NCBI RefSeq assembly: GCF_009296265.1
Contig: NZ_WBJS01000002.1
Coordinates: 310,001-374,000 of the forward strand
Direction of reading: 5' to 3'
DNA from: Thioclava sp. JE_KL1
GTDB lineage: Bacteria > Pseudomonadota > Alphaproteobacteria > Rhodobacterales > Rhodobacteraceae
DNA: 64,000 nt
Shown here: positions 35,167 through 44,371 of the stretch, piece after piece
Layout of the letters: each line of letters starts with the position of its first letter
Position numbering within the stretch: the first letter of the stretch is position 1
The notes under the pieces: generated by a model
Told to the model about the DNA's origin: nothing
Databases searched by the model: none
The model's input: the letters and a program-made list of their open reading frames with translations, nothing else
Program-made: the position numbers and the translations under genes

Positions 35167-35799
35167 ATGTCGGATTTTGCGCCGGACCGGGTGCTCGTTC
35201 TGGGTATCGGGAATGTTCTTTGGGCGGATGAGGGCTTCGGTGTGCGCTGCGTCGAGGTGATGGCCGAGACCCGCGCCGTGCCGGAGAACGTCAAGCTCTT
35301 GGACGGCGGCACGCAGGGCCTGTATCTGCTGCCGTTTCTCGAAGAGGCCGATGCGCTGATCGTCTTCGATGCGATCGATTTCGGGCTGGCGCCAGGCGAG
35401 ATGCGGGTGCTGCGCGACGACGACGTGCCCGCCTTCATGGGCGCCAAGAAAATGAGCCTGCACCAGACCGGCTTTCAGGACGTGATTGCCACCGCGCAGC
35501 TGATGAACCGCTGCCCGGCGAAGCTGACGCTGATCGGCTGCCAGCCGGTCGAGTTGGAGGATTACGGTGGCGGTCTGCGCCCCGCGGTCGCCGCCCAGAT
35601 CGAGCCCGCGATCCGCGAATGCGAAGCCGAACTGGCGCGCTGGGGCATTTCGGTCGCGGCGGGCGTGACGCAGGCCGATGACCTCGCCGATGCCTCGATC
35701 CGTCGTGGCGCTTACGAAGGGGGCCGCCCGACCGAGGGCGAGGCCTGCCGGATGGGCGATCACCGCTTCTTCCCCGGCGCCGAGAAGGTCCGTGCCTGA
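35167..35799 (+). CDS. hupD: HupL C-terminal endopeptidase HupD
   Basis: A 210-residue hydrogenase maturation protease: [22 protein letters not shown] with the Ni-sensing Glu, VFDAIDFG with the conserved Asp, and HQTGFQDVI with the conserved His. It removes the 15-residue tail of HupL after Ni insertion. Its stop overlaps the hupF start by one base. Confidence 0.94.
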   Translation: MSDFAPDRVLVLGIGNVLWADEGFGVRCVEVMAETRAVPENVKLLDGGTQGLYLLPFLEEADALIVFDAIDFGLAPGEMRVLRDDDVPAFMGAKKMSLHQTGFQDVIATAQLMNRCPAKLTLIGCQPVELEDYGGGLRPAVAAQIEPAIRECEAELARWGISVAAGVTQADDLADASIRRGAYEGGRPTEGEACRMGDHRFFPGAEKVRA

Positions 35800-36119
35800 T
35801 GTGCGTCGGAATCCCGGTTCAACTGGTGGCGGTCGATGGCATCCGCGGCGAGGTTCTCGAAGAGGGGCAGCCCGGCATCATCGATTTGTCGCTGACGCCC
35901 GACGCCAAGCCTGGCGACTGGCTTCTGGCTTTTCTCGGGGCTTCTCGCGAGGTGATCACCGAGGACGAGGCGACCAAGATCGCGGCCGCGCTCGGCGGGC
36001 TGCGGGCCCTGATGCAGGGCGGCGATCTGGGCGATGCCTTCGCCGATCTCGACGCCCGCGAGCCGCAACTGCCGCCCCATCTGCAAGCCGCGCGCGATGC
36101 CGGCAAAACGACTGCCTGA
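35799..36119 (+). CDS. hupF: HypC-family hydrogenase chaperone HupF
   Basis: A 106-residue HypC-like protein: [14 protein letters not shown] with the essential Cys2, [14 protein letters not shown], and a C-terminal extension ([24 protein letters not shown]) absent from HypC at 41803. It is a HupL-specific chaperone during cofactor insertion, notably under oxygen in rhizobia. It overlaps hupD by one base and sits 10 bases before hupG. Confidence 0.93.
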   Translation: MCVGIPVQLVAVDGIRGEVLEEGQPGIIDLSLTPDAKPGDWLLAFLGASREVITEDEATKIAAALGGLRALMQGGDLGDAFADLDAREPQLPPHLQAARDAGKTTA

Positions 36120-36129
36120 GGAGAGACAC

Positions 36130-36546
36130 ATGCACGATTTTGCAATGCCCGATACGGCTGCGCCCTCGGGCGCGATGCACCCGCTGGTAACCCGCCTGAT
36201 CGACGAGATGGGCTATCCGCTTCTGGCGAACATGTCCGATGTGGCCGAGTTCACCGCGCGTCCCGGGGCGCATTGCCTGTTCATTCCGGGCGACGCCAAG
36301 CGCAACCTCGAGACCCCCGACGCCGCCGTGGTGCTGCCGGAAATCCGCATGGCCTTTCAGCACGCTTTCGACTGCGCGGTGGTGGGCGATGCGATCGAGA
36401 CCGAGCTGCGCCAGCAGACCCGAGCGCTGAAAGCACCCGGTTTCCTGTTCTACCGTGAGGGCGAATATCTCGGCGCGATCGAGAAGATCCGCGACTGGGA
36501 CGATTACGTCGCCCGCACCTCCCACATCCTGACCGCGAAAGGCTGA
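36130..36546 (+). CDS. hupG: Hydrogenase accessory protein HupG (HyaE family)
   Basis: A 138-residue protein of the thioredoxin-like HyaE/HupG family without a CxxC motif: MHPLVTRLIDEMGYPLLA, ARPGAHCLFIPGDAKRNLETPDAAVVLPEI and APGFLFYREGEYLGAI. It is thought to chaperone the small subunit before Tat export, together with HupH. The ATG at 36130 follows GAGGAGAG; the frame is open further upstream over hupF but is not conserved there. Confidence 0.9.
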   Translation: MHDFAMPDTAAPSGAMHPLVTRLIDEMGYPLLANMSDVAEFTARPGAHCLFIPGDAKRNLETPDAAVVLPEIRMAFQHAFDCAVVGDAIETELRQQTRALKAPGFLFYREGEYLGAIEKIRDWDDYVARTSHILTAKG

Positions 36547-36550
36547 GACG

Positions 36551-37381
36551 ATGGTTTCCAATTTCCACCTTCCGCCCATGGGCTTCGGTCCCGGCTCGCA
36601 ACCCGAAGACGAGGATGCGCAGCTCGAATATATGCAGCTTCCCTCCGGCATGCGCACCTATTCGGCGCATATGCCTGACATCGACGACCCGTCCAGCGTC
36701 ACGCCCGCGCTCAAGACGCTGGCCGATGTGGCGAAGGCCTGCGAGGCGGCGGCGCAAGGCGGCATGGCGAGTTTCGATCTGAGCCATCTCGACGCGGAGA
36801 ACCGCGCGCTCATCGCAGAGACGATGGGGCAGGGCGAGGTCGCGATGAAGATCCGCGGCATCCCGGCGCTGGCGGTGCAGGAGTCGGTCTTTGCGGGCGT
36901 CTGGATGATCGCAGGTTCGGGCGTCGACAAGATCGAGGTCGGTCCGGTCCCTTCGGCGGCGCTGAGCCGCGCCTTCGAGCCGTTCCGCAAGGCTGAAGGC
37001 AAGACCCATCCGCGCGGTCCGGGTGTCGTGAACGCGCCAGCGCTGATGGCCGAACTGGAGGATAAATCGGGCAGTTTCATGGGCGGCGAGCCGCATGTGG
37101 TGAACCTGACCCTGCTGCCCCATACCGAGGAAGACCTCGTCTGGCTCGATGCGGCGACGGGCGAAGGCGCGGTGACGATCCTGTCGCGTGGCTACGGCAA
37201 TTGCCGCGTCACTGCGACTGGGCTGCCCCATGTCTGGCGGGTGCAGTTCTTCAACTCGATGGACACGCTGATCCTCGACACGTTCGAAGTGACCACGATG
37301 CCCGAGGTGGCGATCGCCGCGAAAGAGGATCTCGTCGATTCCGCGGAGCGGATCGTCGAAGTGCTGGAGGCGATCCGATGA
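36551..37381 (+). CDS. hupH: Hydrogenase expression/maturation protein HupH
   Basis: A 276-residue HyaF/HupH protein: N-terminal FHLPPMGFGPGSQPEDEDAQLEYMQLPSGM and the C-terminal segment SRGYGNCRVTATGLPHVWRVQFFNSMDTLILDTFEVTTMPEV typical of the family. It assists assembly of the small subunit with HupG. It overlaps hupJ by ATGA. Confidence 0.92.
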   Translation: MVSNFHLPPMGFGPGSQPEDEDAQLEYMQLPSGMRTYSAHMPDIDDPSSVTPALKTLADVAKACEAAAQGGMASFDLSHLDAENRALIAETMGQGEVAMKIRGIPALAVQESVFAGVWMIAGSGVDKIEVGPVPSAALSRAFEPFRKAEGKTHPRGPGVVNAPALMAELEDKSGSFMGGEPHVVNLTLLPHTEEDLVWLDAATGEGAVTILSRGYGNCRVTATGLPHVWRVQFFNSMDTLILDTFEVTTMPEVAIAAKEDLVDSAERIVEVLEAIR

Positions 37382-38217
37382 GCGTTGCGGGGTTCGAGGG
37401 AAGCTACATGGGCGCCAATGACCGGATTTCCGATCAGGCGATCATGGAGTGCAAGATCTGCTGGACGCCTTACGATCCGGCGGAGGGCGACGATTTCCGC
37501 CAGGTCCTGCCCGGTACGCCGTTTTCGATGCTGCCCGAGGACTGGCATTGCCCCAATTGCGACGCACCGAAAGAGCAGTTCATGGTGCAGACCGATCCAG
37601 GCGCGCCCGCGATGCTGGAAGCGCGCCGGATCGAGGAACAGGTGGCCAGGCTCACGGCGGATTTCCGCGAGGTCTGGCATTCGAAAATGCGCGACGTGCC
37701 CTTGGTGAACAAGGCGCTCTCGGTCGAGCCGGTGGGTTTCGTCTCCCATCAGGGGCGTGGGCTCGGTGTGCTTGTCAGCCCGTGGTTCATGAACCTGATC
37801 ATGTTGCCGCGCGACGGCGAGGATTGGTCGGCGCTGGTCCCCGGCGCCAAGGAAAACATCGACTTCCCGTCCGGCACCTATGAGTTCATCCATAACGTCC
37901 GCGAGATGGGCGGCGGCTACAAGGCGTGCTCGCTTTTCTCGCCGATGGGCGATTTCCAGACGCAGATGCAGGCGACCGATGTCGCCCGCGCGATCATGAT
38001 GGAGCTGTTCAAGGACGAGAACCGCGCCGAGACGGATCGTAAATCCGAAATCCGCGCCGGTCGCGAGGCCGAGCTTGCCGCGGTCGAGGAGGCGGAGGCT
38101 GCGCAGGCGGCGGAAGATGCGCGCGTCGAAGAGATGGCGCAACCGACCCGGCGCAAGCTGATCTCGGCCGGTCTGGCCGAGGATGCGCCGCGCGAAGAGG
38201 CGGATGACGCGGAATGA
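37378..38217 (+). CDS. hupJ: Rubredoxin-HybE fusion hydrogenase assembly protein HupJ
   Basis: A 279-residue two-domain protein. Residues ~20-75 are a rubredoxin (CKICWTPYDPAEGDDF and HCPNCDAPKEQF, two CxxC knuckles). Residues ~90-215 are the HybE/HupJ assembly chaperone domain (NKALSVEPVGF, LVSPWFMNLIMLP, FPSGTYEFIHN, CSLFSPMGDF). An acidic Ala/Glu-rich tail follows. Rhizobium carries these as separate hupI and hupJ; fusion matches R. capsulatus HupJ. It overlaps both neighbours by ATGA. Confidence 0.9.
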   Translation: MSVAGFEGSYMGANDRISDQAIMECKICWTPYDPAEGDDFRQVLPGTPFSMLPEDWHCPNCDAPKEQFMVQTDPGAPAMLEARRIEEQVARLTADFREVWHSKMRDVPLVNKALSVEPVGFVSHQGRGLGVLVSPWFMNLIMLPRDGEDWSALVPGAKENIDFPSGTYEFIHNVREMGGGYKACSLFSPMGDFQTQMQATDVARAIMMELFKDENRAETDRKSEIRAGREAELAAVEEAEAAQAAEDARVEEMAQPTRRKLISAGLAEDAPREEADDAE

Positions 38218-39098
38218 ACCAGACGCTCGGCATAACCATCGCGCGCGACGGCGCTCGGCTGAAGGCGGTGCTTGCGCTGCCCGCGCCGAGTCCGGTCGAG
38301 GCGATGATGCTGGGCAAGACCCCGGAAGAGGTAGCGGAACTGATGCCGCGCCTGTTCAACCTGTGCGGCATGGCGCAGGGCCTCGCGGTGCGGTTGGCGA
38401 CGGGGCTGGAGGCCGCCGGATGCGACCCGCGGCGCGAGATCTTGCGCGACCATCTCTCCAAGCTATGCCTGCGCTGGCCCGCGCTGATTGAACACGACCC
38501 GATGCCGCTGCCCGCGGATTGGTCGAAGGGCGGCGCGGCGCTGCAGCGCTGGATCTGGGGCGGTGCACGGCCCTCGCGACTGGCGGATTGGCTGAGTTCC
38601 GGTGCGGGGATCGGCCCGCTTCTGGCGGCGATCGCGGAGCGTTTCGCGCCGGGCGAAGCGGTGGCCGATCTGCCCGACCTGTCGCAGCCTCTCTCGCTGG
38701 TGCCGCAGGAGAATTCCGCCGCCGGACGAGTGCGCGACGCGGATCTGATGCGTCAGGCCGAAGCTACTTACGGGCGCGGGCCGCTCTGGCGGGCGCTGGG
38801 GCGCGTTATCGATCTGGATCGGCTGTGCTTCGATGCGCCGCCCGCGCGCCGGATCGCGCCGGGCGTGGCCTCGGTCGCGGCGGCGCGTGGTGCCTATACC
38901 TTGCAGGTCAGATTGAATGGCGGTCGTGTGAGCGCACTGACCCGGATCACGCCGACCGACCATCTGACCGTGCCCGGCGGGATGTTGCAGAGTAGCCTCG
39001 AGAGCCTGCCCGCAGAGAAAGCGTCTTTGGCGAGCTTGGTAGTGGACATACTCGATCCCTGCGTGCCAGTTCTGATGCGGGAGGTCGCCGATGCATGA
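38214..39098 (+). CDS. hupK: Hydrogenase maturation scaffold HupK
   Basis: A 294-residue protein distantly resembling the hydrogenase large subunit: the N-terminal [13 protein letters not shown] corresponds to the first CxxC region and the C-terminal DILDPCVPV to the DPCxxC region, each with a single Cys retained. HupK is proposed as a scaffold for Fe(CN)2CO assembly before transfer to HupL. It overlaps hypA by 8 bases. Confidence 0.88.
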   Translation: MNQTLGITIARDGARLKAVLALPAPSPVEAMMLGKTPEEVAELMPRLFNLCGMAQGLAVRLATGLEAAGCDPRREILRDHLSKLCLRWPALIEHDPMPLPADWSKGGAALQRWIWGGARPSRLADWLSSGAGIGPLLAAIAERFAPGEAVADLPDLSQPLSLVPQENSAAGRVRDADLMRQAEATYGRGPLWRALGRVIDLDRLCFDAPPARRIAPGVASVAAARGAYTLQVRLNGGRVSALTRITPTDHLTVPGGMLQSSLESLPAEKASLASLVVDILDPCVPVLMREVADA

Positions 39099-39432
39099 GA
39101 TGTCGATCGCCGAAGGCATCCGCGGCGTGATCGAGGATGCGGCCAAGGCCAACAGCTTTTCGCGCGTGACTACGCTGCGGCTCGAAATCGGGCGCTTCGC
39201 AGGCGTCGAGAAACACGCGCTGGAATTCGCCTTCGACGTGGTGATGCGCGGCTCGCCCGCGGAAGGCGCGGAATTGCAGATTATCGACATTCCCGGCAAA
39301 GCGCTCTGCTATGATTGCGCGGAAACCGTGGAAATCGAACATCGACTGGACCCTTGCCCGAACTGCGGCGGTGGCAAATTGCTGGCGCAGGGCGGCGAGG
39401 AGATGCGGATCAAGGATATGGAGGTGCTCTGA
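39091..39432 (+). CDS. hypA: Hydrogenase nickel incorporation protein HypA
   Basis: A 113-residue nickel metallochaperone. The N-terminal [10 protein letters not shown] holds the Ni-binding His2 and Glu3; the zinc site is CYDC and CPNC. With HypB it inserts Ni into HupL and possibly HupV. Its TGA overlaps the hypB ATG by one base. Confidence 0.95.
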   Translation: MHEMSIAEGIRGVIEDAAKANSFSRVTTLRLEIGRFAGVEKHALEFAFDVVMRGSPAEGAELQIIDIPGKALCYDCAETVEIEHRLDPCPNCGGGKLLAQGGEEMRIKDMEVL

Positions 39433-40331
39433 TGTGCACGGTGTGCGGATGCAGCGGACATAGCGTGGAGGATCAGTTCCGCGCCCATCTGGAAAAGAGC
39501 AGTCAGGCCGTGCCGAAAGCGGCGCCTCTGGCGGTGCTCGCGCAAGGAGCTCCGGCACCCGCGCAGGGCCATCAGTCTCACGATCACGCCCCCCACCATC
39601 ACCACCACGACCACGGCGATATCCATATCGGCCTTGGGGCGGCAGGCACCGAAGTGCCGGGTATGAGCCAAGAACGTCTGATCGAGATCGAGACCGATAT
39701 CCTTTCGAAAAACAACGATTTCGCCGGGAAGAACCGGGCGCGACTGGCGCAGAAGGGCATCTTCGCGACCAACCTCGTCTCCTCTCCCGGCTCGGGCAAG
39801 ACCACGCTCCTGTGCCGCACGATCGAGATGCTGGGCGATGCGCCGCTCGCAGTGATCGAGGGCGACCAGCAGACCACCAATGACGCGGACCGCATCCGCG
39901 CGACAGGCGCGAAGGCCATTCAGGTGAACACCGGCAAGGGCTGCCACCTCGACGGGCGCATGGTGGAAACCGCGCTCGACCGGCTCGCGCTGCCCGAAGG
40001 GTCGCTTCTGTTCATCGAGAATGTTGGCAACCTCGTCTGCCCCGCCGCCTTCGATCTGGGCGAGGATGCGAAGGTCGCGATCCTGTCGGTCACAGAGGGC
40101 GAGGACAAACCGCTGAAATATCCGGACATGTTCGCAGCCGCCGGTCTCGCGATCCTCAACAAGACCGATCTGGCCCCCTATTGCGATGTCGATCTCGATC
40201 TCTACGAGGCCAACATCAAGCGCGTGAACCCGGAGATCGAGGTGCTGCGCGTCTCGGCCCGCACGGGCGAGGGGATGCAGGCGTGGCTCGATTGGCTCAA
40301 GCGCGGGCTCGACCGGAAGGCCGCGTCATGA
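39432..40331 (+). CDS. hypB: Hydrogenase nickel incorporation GTPase HypB
   Basis: A 299-residue GTPase. The N-terminal MCTVCGC metal site is followed by a His/Asp-rich nickel store ([19 protein letters not shown], about residues 38-58). The GTPase domain has P-loop [20 protein letters not shown], the metal-bridging CHLD and the base motif NKTD. It stores Ni and drives its transfer with HypA. It overlaps hupR by ATGA. Confidence 0.95.
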   Translation: MCTVCGCSGHSVEDQFRAHLEKSSQAVPKAAPLAVLAQGAPAPAQGHQSHDHAPHHHHHDHGDIHIGLGAAGTEVPGMSQERLIEIETDILSKNNDFAGKNRARLAQKGIFATNLVSSPGSGKTTLLCRTIEMLGDAPLAVIEGDQQTTNDADRIRATGAKAIQVNTGKGCHLDGRMVETALDRLALPEGSLLFIENVGNLVCPAAFDLGEDAKVAILSVTEGEDKPLKYPDMFAAAGLAILNKTDLAPYCDVDLDLYEANIKRVNPEIEVLRVSARTGEGMQAWLDWLKRGLDRKAAS

Positions 40332-41803
40332 CCGGCTCGACCCCGGCCATCCTCCTCGTCGATGACGAGCCCCATTCTCTTCAGGCGATGAAAATGGCGC
40401 TCGAGGACGAGTTCGAGATTCTCACCGCGCCGGGGGCTGAAGAGGCGATGGCGGTGCTCGAAGAGGAATGGGTGCAGGTGATCTTCTGCGATCAGCGGAT
40501 GCCCGGCCGCTCGGGGGTCGATTTCCTTACCGAGGTGCGCGAGCGCTGGCCGGAAACGGTGCGGATCGTGATCACCGGCTATACCGACAGCGCCTCGATG
40601 GTGGCCGCGATCAACGATGCGGGCATTCACCAGTTTATCGCCAAGCCCTGGCATCCCGAGCAGCTTCTGGCCGTGGCGCGCAATGCGGCGCGGATGTTCC
40701 AGCTGTCGCGCGAGAACGAGCGGCTGACGCTGGAAATGCGGTTCCTCAACTCGACCACCGAGACGCGGGTCGAGAAGCGGCGGCGGTCTTTGCGCGAGGG
40801 GATGGGGTTCGAGACGATCCTGCGCGCGCCCAATTCCGCGATGAATGCGGCGGTCACTCTCGCGCGGCAATATGCCAGCTTCGACGTGCCGGTGCTGATG
40901 ACGAGTGAGCCGGGCACGGGCAAGACGCAGATGGCCCGCGCGATGCATTACGGCTCGCTGCGCTCGGAGAAGCCGTTCTACGAATTGAATATTTCCGGCA
41001 TGCCGGAAGATCTCGCGATGGTCGAGCTGTTCGGCGCCAAGCGCGGCGTGCTGCCCGGTGGCGTGGCCAAGATCGGGCTGGCGCAGAAAGCCGATCGCGG
41101 CACGCTCTATCTGGCCGGGATCGAGGGCGCGAGCCCGGCATTGCAGCTTGCGCTACACCGGATGCTGCGCGACGGGGTCGTGACCCCGGTGGGCGGGCAG
41201 GAGGCGGTCTCGACCAATCTGCGACTGATCGCGGGCGCGTCGGGCGACCTGCGCGCAGGCGTCGCCGAGGGGCGGTTCCGCACCGATCTTTACTATGCGT
41301 TGAGCCTTGGCGAGATCGCGATCCCGCCCTTGCGCGCGCGGCGCGGCGATGTTGCGATGCTCGCGCAGGCGATCCTGTCCGAGGTCGCGACGAGCCACGG
41401 CAAGCCGGTGATGGGTTTCGAGGCGGCGGCGCTGGAATTTCTGGAGAATTACGACTGGCCGGGCAATCTGCGCGAACTGACCAACGAGGTCACGCGGATG
41501 TTGATCTTCGCGCAGGACAACGTGCTGGGCGCAGAGCTGATCTCGCGCCACATCCTGCAGGCCGCCCCGTCCGACGAGGGCGCCGACCGCGCCGCCGAGG
41601 ACGTGATGACCGCCGAGGGCACGCTGAAGGACCGGATCGAGCTGATGGAAATGCGCATCCTGCGCGAGACGCTCACCCGCAACCGCTGGAACAAGAGCCG
41701 GGCTGCGGCCGAGCTGGGCCTATCGCGCGTGGGCCTGCGGGCGAAACTGGATCGTTACGGCATCGCCGACCCGTCGGTGGCCGCTGAGGAGGAGAGTGAC
41801 TGA
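40328..41803 (+). CDS. hupR: Hydrogenase response regulator HupR
   Basis: A 491-residue NtrC-family regulator. The receiver domain (VDDEPHS, phosphoacceptor in [14 protein letters not shown]) is followed by an AAA+-like domain and a Fis-type HTH ([20 protein letters not shown]). The sigma-54 contact motif GAFTGA is replaced by RGVLPGG, and the Walker A region reads SEPGTGKTQ. That agrees with R. capsulatus HupR, which works with sigma-70 and is active unphosphorylated. Target: the TTG-N5-CAA site at 30823-30833. It overlaps hypC by one base. Confidence 0.94.
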   Translation: MTGSTPAILLVDDEPHSLQAMKMALEDEFEILTAPGAEEAMAVLEEEWVQVIFCDQRMPGRSGVDFLTEVRERWPETVRIVITGYTDSASMVAAINDAGIHQFIAKPWHPEQLLAVARNAARMFQLSRENERLTLEMRFLNSTTETRVEKRRRSLREGMGFETILRAPNSAMNAAVTLARQYASFDVPVLMTSEPGTGKTQMARAMHYGSLRSEKPFYELNISGMPEDLAMVELFGAKRGVLPGGVAKIGLAQKADRGTLYLAGIEGASPALQLALHRMLRDGVVTPVGGQEAVSTNLRLIAGASGDLRAGVAEGRFRTDLYYALSLGEIAIPPLRARRGDVAMLAQAILSEVATSHGKPVMGFEAAALEFLENYDWPGNLRELTNEVTRMLIFAQDNVLGAELISRHILQAAPSDEGADRAAEDVMTAEGTLKDRIELMEMRILRETLTRNRWNKSRAAAELGLSRVGLRAKLDRYGIADPSVAAEEESD

Positions 41804-42090
41804 TGTGTTTGGGTATTCCGGGCCAGATCGTGGCGATCACCGATGAGACGCGCCAGATGGCGATGGCCGAGGTGTCGGGCGTGCGCCGCGAAGTGAATGT
41901 GGCCTGCGTGGCAGAGGGCGCTCTAGAAGGCCTCGTGGGGCAATGGGCCCTGATCCATGTCGGCTTCGCGATGAGCCTGATCGACGAGGACGAGGCCGAA
42001 AAGACGCTGGAAGCGCTGCGCGATCTTGGCGAAGCGCAGGAGGCGCTGGAACAGATGGCCGCGGGCGATGCCGCGCTGGCAGGGGAGTGA
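41803..42090 (+). CDS. hypC: Hydrogenase maturation chaperone HypC
   Basis: A 95-residue protein: [12 protein letters not shown] with catalytic Cys2, VSGVRREVNVACV and WALIHVGFAMSLIDEDEAEKTLEAL. It forms the HypCD complex carrying the Fe(CN)2CO unit to the large subunit. It is shorter than its paralogue HupF at 35799. It lies 5 bases before hypD. Confidence 0.95.
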   Translation: MCLGIPGQIVAITDETRQMAMAEVSGVRREVNVACVAEGALEGLVGQWALIHVGFAMSLIDEDEAEKTLEALRDLGEAQEALEQMAAGDAALAGE

Positions 42091-42095
42091 GGCAG

Positions 42096-43238
42096 ATGAA
42101 ATTCGCATCCGAATTCCGCGATCCGAAAGCCGCCAAGGTGCTGCTGGCCGAGATCGCCAAGGTGGCCGACCGGATCGGCGCGACGAAGGACAAGCCCGTC
42201 CACATCATGGAGGTCTGCGGCGGGCATACCCATTCGATCTTCCGCTACGGGCTCGACAAGCTGGTCCATGAGGGCATCGAGTTCATCCACGGCCCCGGCT
42301 GCCCGGTCTGCGTGCTGCCGCGTGCGCGCGTCGATGAATGTATCGAGATCGCCGAGCGGGAGGGCGTGATCTTCACCACGTTTGGCGATGCGATGCGCGT
42401 GCCGGGCATGAAGAAATCGCTTCTGCAGGCGAAGGCCGACGGCGCGGATATCCGCATGGTCTATTCGCCGCTCGACGCGCTGGAGCTGGCGCGCCGTAAC
42501 CCGGAGCGCGAAGTGGTGTTCTTCGGGTTGGGGTTCGAAACCACGACCCCCTCCACGGCGCTCGCGATCCAGCAGGCCGCGCGCGAAGGCTTGGGCAATT
42601 TTAGCGTTTTCTGCAACCACATCACCGTGCCCGAACCGATCAAGGCGCTGCTCGACGATCCGCATATGTGCCTCGACGGGTTCATCGGGCCCGGTCATGT
42701 CTCGATGGTGATCGGGATCCATCCGTACGATTTCATCGCGCAGGATTACGGCAAGCCGATTGCGGTGGCCGGGTTCGAGCCGCTCGACCTGCTGCAATCG
42801 GTGCTGATGGTGCTGCGCCAGATCGCTGAAGGCCGCGCCGAGGTCGAGAACCAATATGCCCGCGTCGTGCCCGAGCATGGCAATCCGGTCAGCCTTGCTG
42901 CGATCGACGATGTCTACGAGACGCGGCCGTCCTTCGAGTGGCGCGGCTTGGGCGAGATCGACAAGTCGGGGCTGCGCATCCGTGCGCAATACGAGGCCTA
43001 TGACGCCGAGGAGAAGTTCGGCATCGGCTATGCCACCGGTCGGCGCGAGGTCGAAGAGGCCGAGGGCTGCGCCTGCGGGCAGGTGATGACGGGGCGGATG
43101 AAGCCGGTCGACTGTCCGCAATTCGGGCGCGGCTGCACGCCGGAAATGCCGCTTGGCGCGCTGATGGTGAGTTCCGAAGGGGCCTGTGCGGCCTATTGGC
43201 AATATGGCGGCGCGCGTGCTGTCGAGCCTGCGGAGTAA
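42096..43238 (+). CDS. hypD: Hydrogenase Fe-site maturation protein HypD
   Basis: A 380-residue [4Fe-4S] protein: MEVCGGHTHSIFRYG with the Fe-binding Cys, HGPGCPVCVLP, GFETTTPSTALAI, and the C-terminal cluster region EGCACGQVMTGRMKPVDCPQFGRGCTPE. It builds the Fe(CN)2CO moiety with HypC, HypE and HypF. The ATG at 42096 gives the standard N-terminus (MKFASEFRDPKAA). Confidence 0.95.
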   Translation: MKFASEFRDPKAAKVLLAEIAKVADRIGATKDKPVHIMEVCGGHTHSIFRYGLDKLVHEGIEFIHGPGCPVCVLPRARVDECIEIAEREGVIFTTFGDAMRVPGMKKSLLQAKADGADIRMVYSPLDALELARRNPEREVVFFGLGFETTTPSTALAIQQAAREGLGNFSVFCNHITVPEPIKALLDDPHMCLDGFIGPGHVSMVIGIHPYDFIAQDYGKPIAVAGFEPLDLLQSVLMVLRQIAEGRAEVENQYARVVPEHGNPVSLAAIDDVYETRPSFEWRGLGEIDKSGLRIRAQYEAYDAEEKFGIGYATGRREVEEAEGCACGQVMTGRMKPVDCPQFGRGCTPEMPLGALMVSSEGACAAYWQYGGARAVEPAE

Positions 43239-43350
43239 GGGGGCGCTGCCCCCGTCGCCGGAGGGCGAGAAAAGGTTAGGGAAGAAGGGGCTCCGCCCCC
43301 GCGGCTTTGCCGCTCCCCCGGGATATTTGGACCAAGGCGAAGGTAGGTAG
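43239..43350 (+). repeat. Intergenic repeat element, copy 2 (upstream of hypE)
   Basis: Shares GTCGCCGGAGGGCGAGAAA (43253-43271), a GGGGCTCCGCCCC hairpin (about 43288-43300) and CCCCCGGGATATTTG...CCAAG (about 43315-43335) with copy 1 at 28419-28497. It has an additional GGGGGCGCTGCCCCC hairpin at its 5' end (43239-43253) and a second insert GCGGCTTTGCCGC. As in copy 1, the 3' edge provides the purine-rich region before a start codon. Confidence 0.75.
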
Positions 43351-43351
43351 A

Positions 43352-44371
43352 ATGGCTTTGCGCGACGAGCGGGTGACGCTGGCCCATGGCGGCGGCGGCA
43401 AGGCGATGCGGGATCTGATCGAGGAGGTGTTCACCTCGGTCTTCGCGCCGCCCGGCATGGAAGATCAGGCACGTTTGCAGGCCGAGGCGCTGGCCGAGCC
43501 CGGCGCGCGGCTGGCCTTTACGACCGATAGCTACGTGGTGACACCAATTGAATTTCCGGGCGGCGATATCGGCAAGATCGCGGTTTGCGGCACGGTGAAC
43601 GATCTGGCGGTGGGGGGCGCGAAGCCGCTCTGGCTCTCGGCGGCTTTCATCATCGAGGAAGGCACCGAGATCGCGCTTCTGCGCCGGATCGTGGCGACGA
43701 TGGCGCGCGAGGCCGAGGCTGCCGGTGTGAAGATCGTCACCGGCGATACCAAGGTGGTCGGGCGCGGGGCCTGTGACGGGGTGTTCGTCACCACGGCGGG
43801 CGTCGGCGTGATCCCCGGTAGGGTCGAGATGGCCGCAGGGCGGGTCGCGCCCGGAGATGTGGCGATCGTGAACGGGGTGCTGGGCGATCACGGGGCGACG
43901 ATCCTTGCCGCGCGGGGCGATCTGGCGCTGTCGAGCGCGATCGAGAGCGATTGCGCCGCTCTGGGGCATCTGATGGCGGATGTGCTGGCGGTGGCGCCGG
44001 GTGCGAAGGCCGCGCGAGATCTGACGCGGGGCGGGCTTGCCTCGGCGCTCAACGAGATTGCGGAAGCCGCGGGCTGCGGCATCGAGATCGCCGAGGACGC
44101 GTTGCCGCTGCGCACCGAGGTCGTCGGGATGTGCGAGATCCTCGGGCTCGATCCACTGTATCTGGCCAATGAGGGGCGGCTCGTGGTCTTCGTGCCCGAG
44201 GTCGAGGCCGAGGCGGCGCTGGCCGCGATGCGCGCGCGCCCCGAAGGGACCGGCGCGGTGATCGTGGGCCGTGCGGTCGAGGGGCATAAGCAGGTGCGGA
44301 TGACGACGGCCTTCGGCGGTCAGCGCATCGTCGATATGCTGGTGGGCGAGCAACTGCCGCGTATCTGCTAG
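43352..44371 (+). CDS. hypE: Hydrogenase maturation protein HypE
   Basis: A 339-residue AIR-synthase-like protein: LAHGGGGKAMRDLI, GTVNDLAVGGAKPLWLS, GDTKVVGRGACDG and RDLTRGGLASALNEIA. It ends in PRIC; the C-terminal Cys accepts the carbamoyl group from HypF and is dehydrated to thiocyanate. The ATG at 43352 follows AAGGTAGGTAG. It is the last gene of the locus; the stop overlaps the convergent MocR gene by 4 bases. Confidence 0.95.
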   Translation: MALRDERVTLAHGGGGKAMRDLIEEVFTSVFAPPGMEDQARLQAEALAEPGARLAFTTDSYVVTPIEFPGGDIGKIAVCGTVNDLAVGGAKPLWLSAAFIIEEGTEIALLRRIVATMAREAEAAGVKIVTGDTKVVGRGACDGVFVTTAGVGVIPGRVEMAAGRVAPGDVAIVNGVLGDHGATILAARGDLALSSAIESDCAALGHLMADVLAVAPGAKAARDLTRGGLASALNEIAEAAGCGIEIAEDALPLRTEVVGMCEILGLDPLYLANEGRLVVFVPEVEAEAALAAMRARPEGTGAVIVGRAVEGHKQVRMTTAFGGQRIVDMLVGEQLPRIC

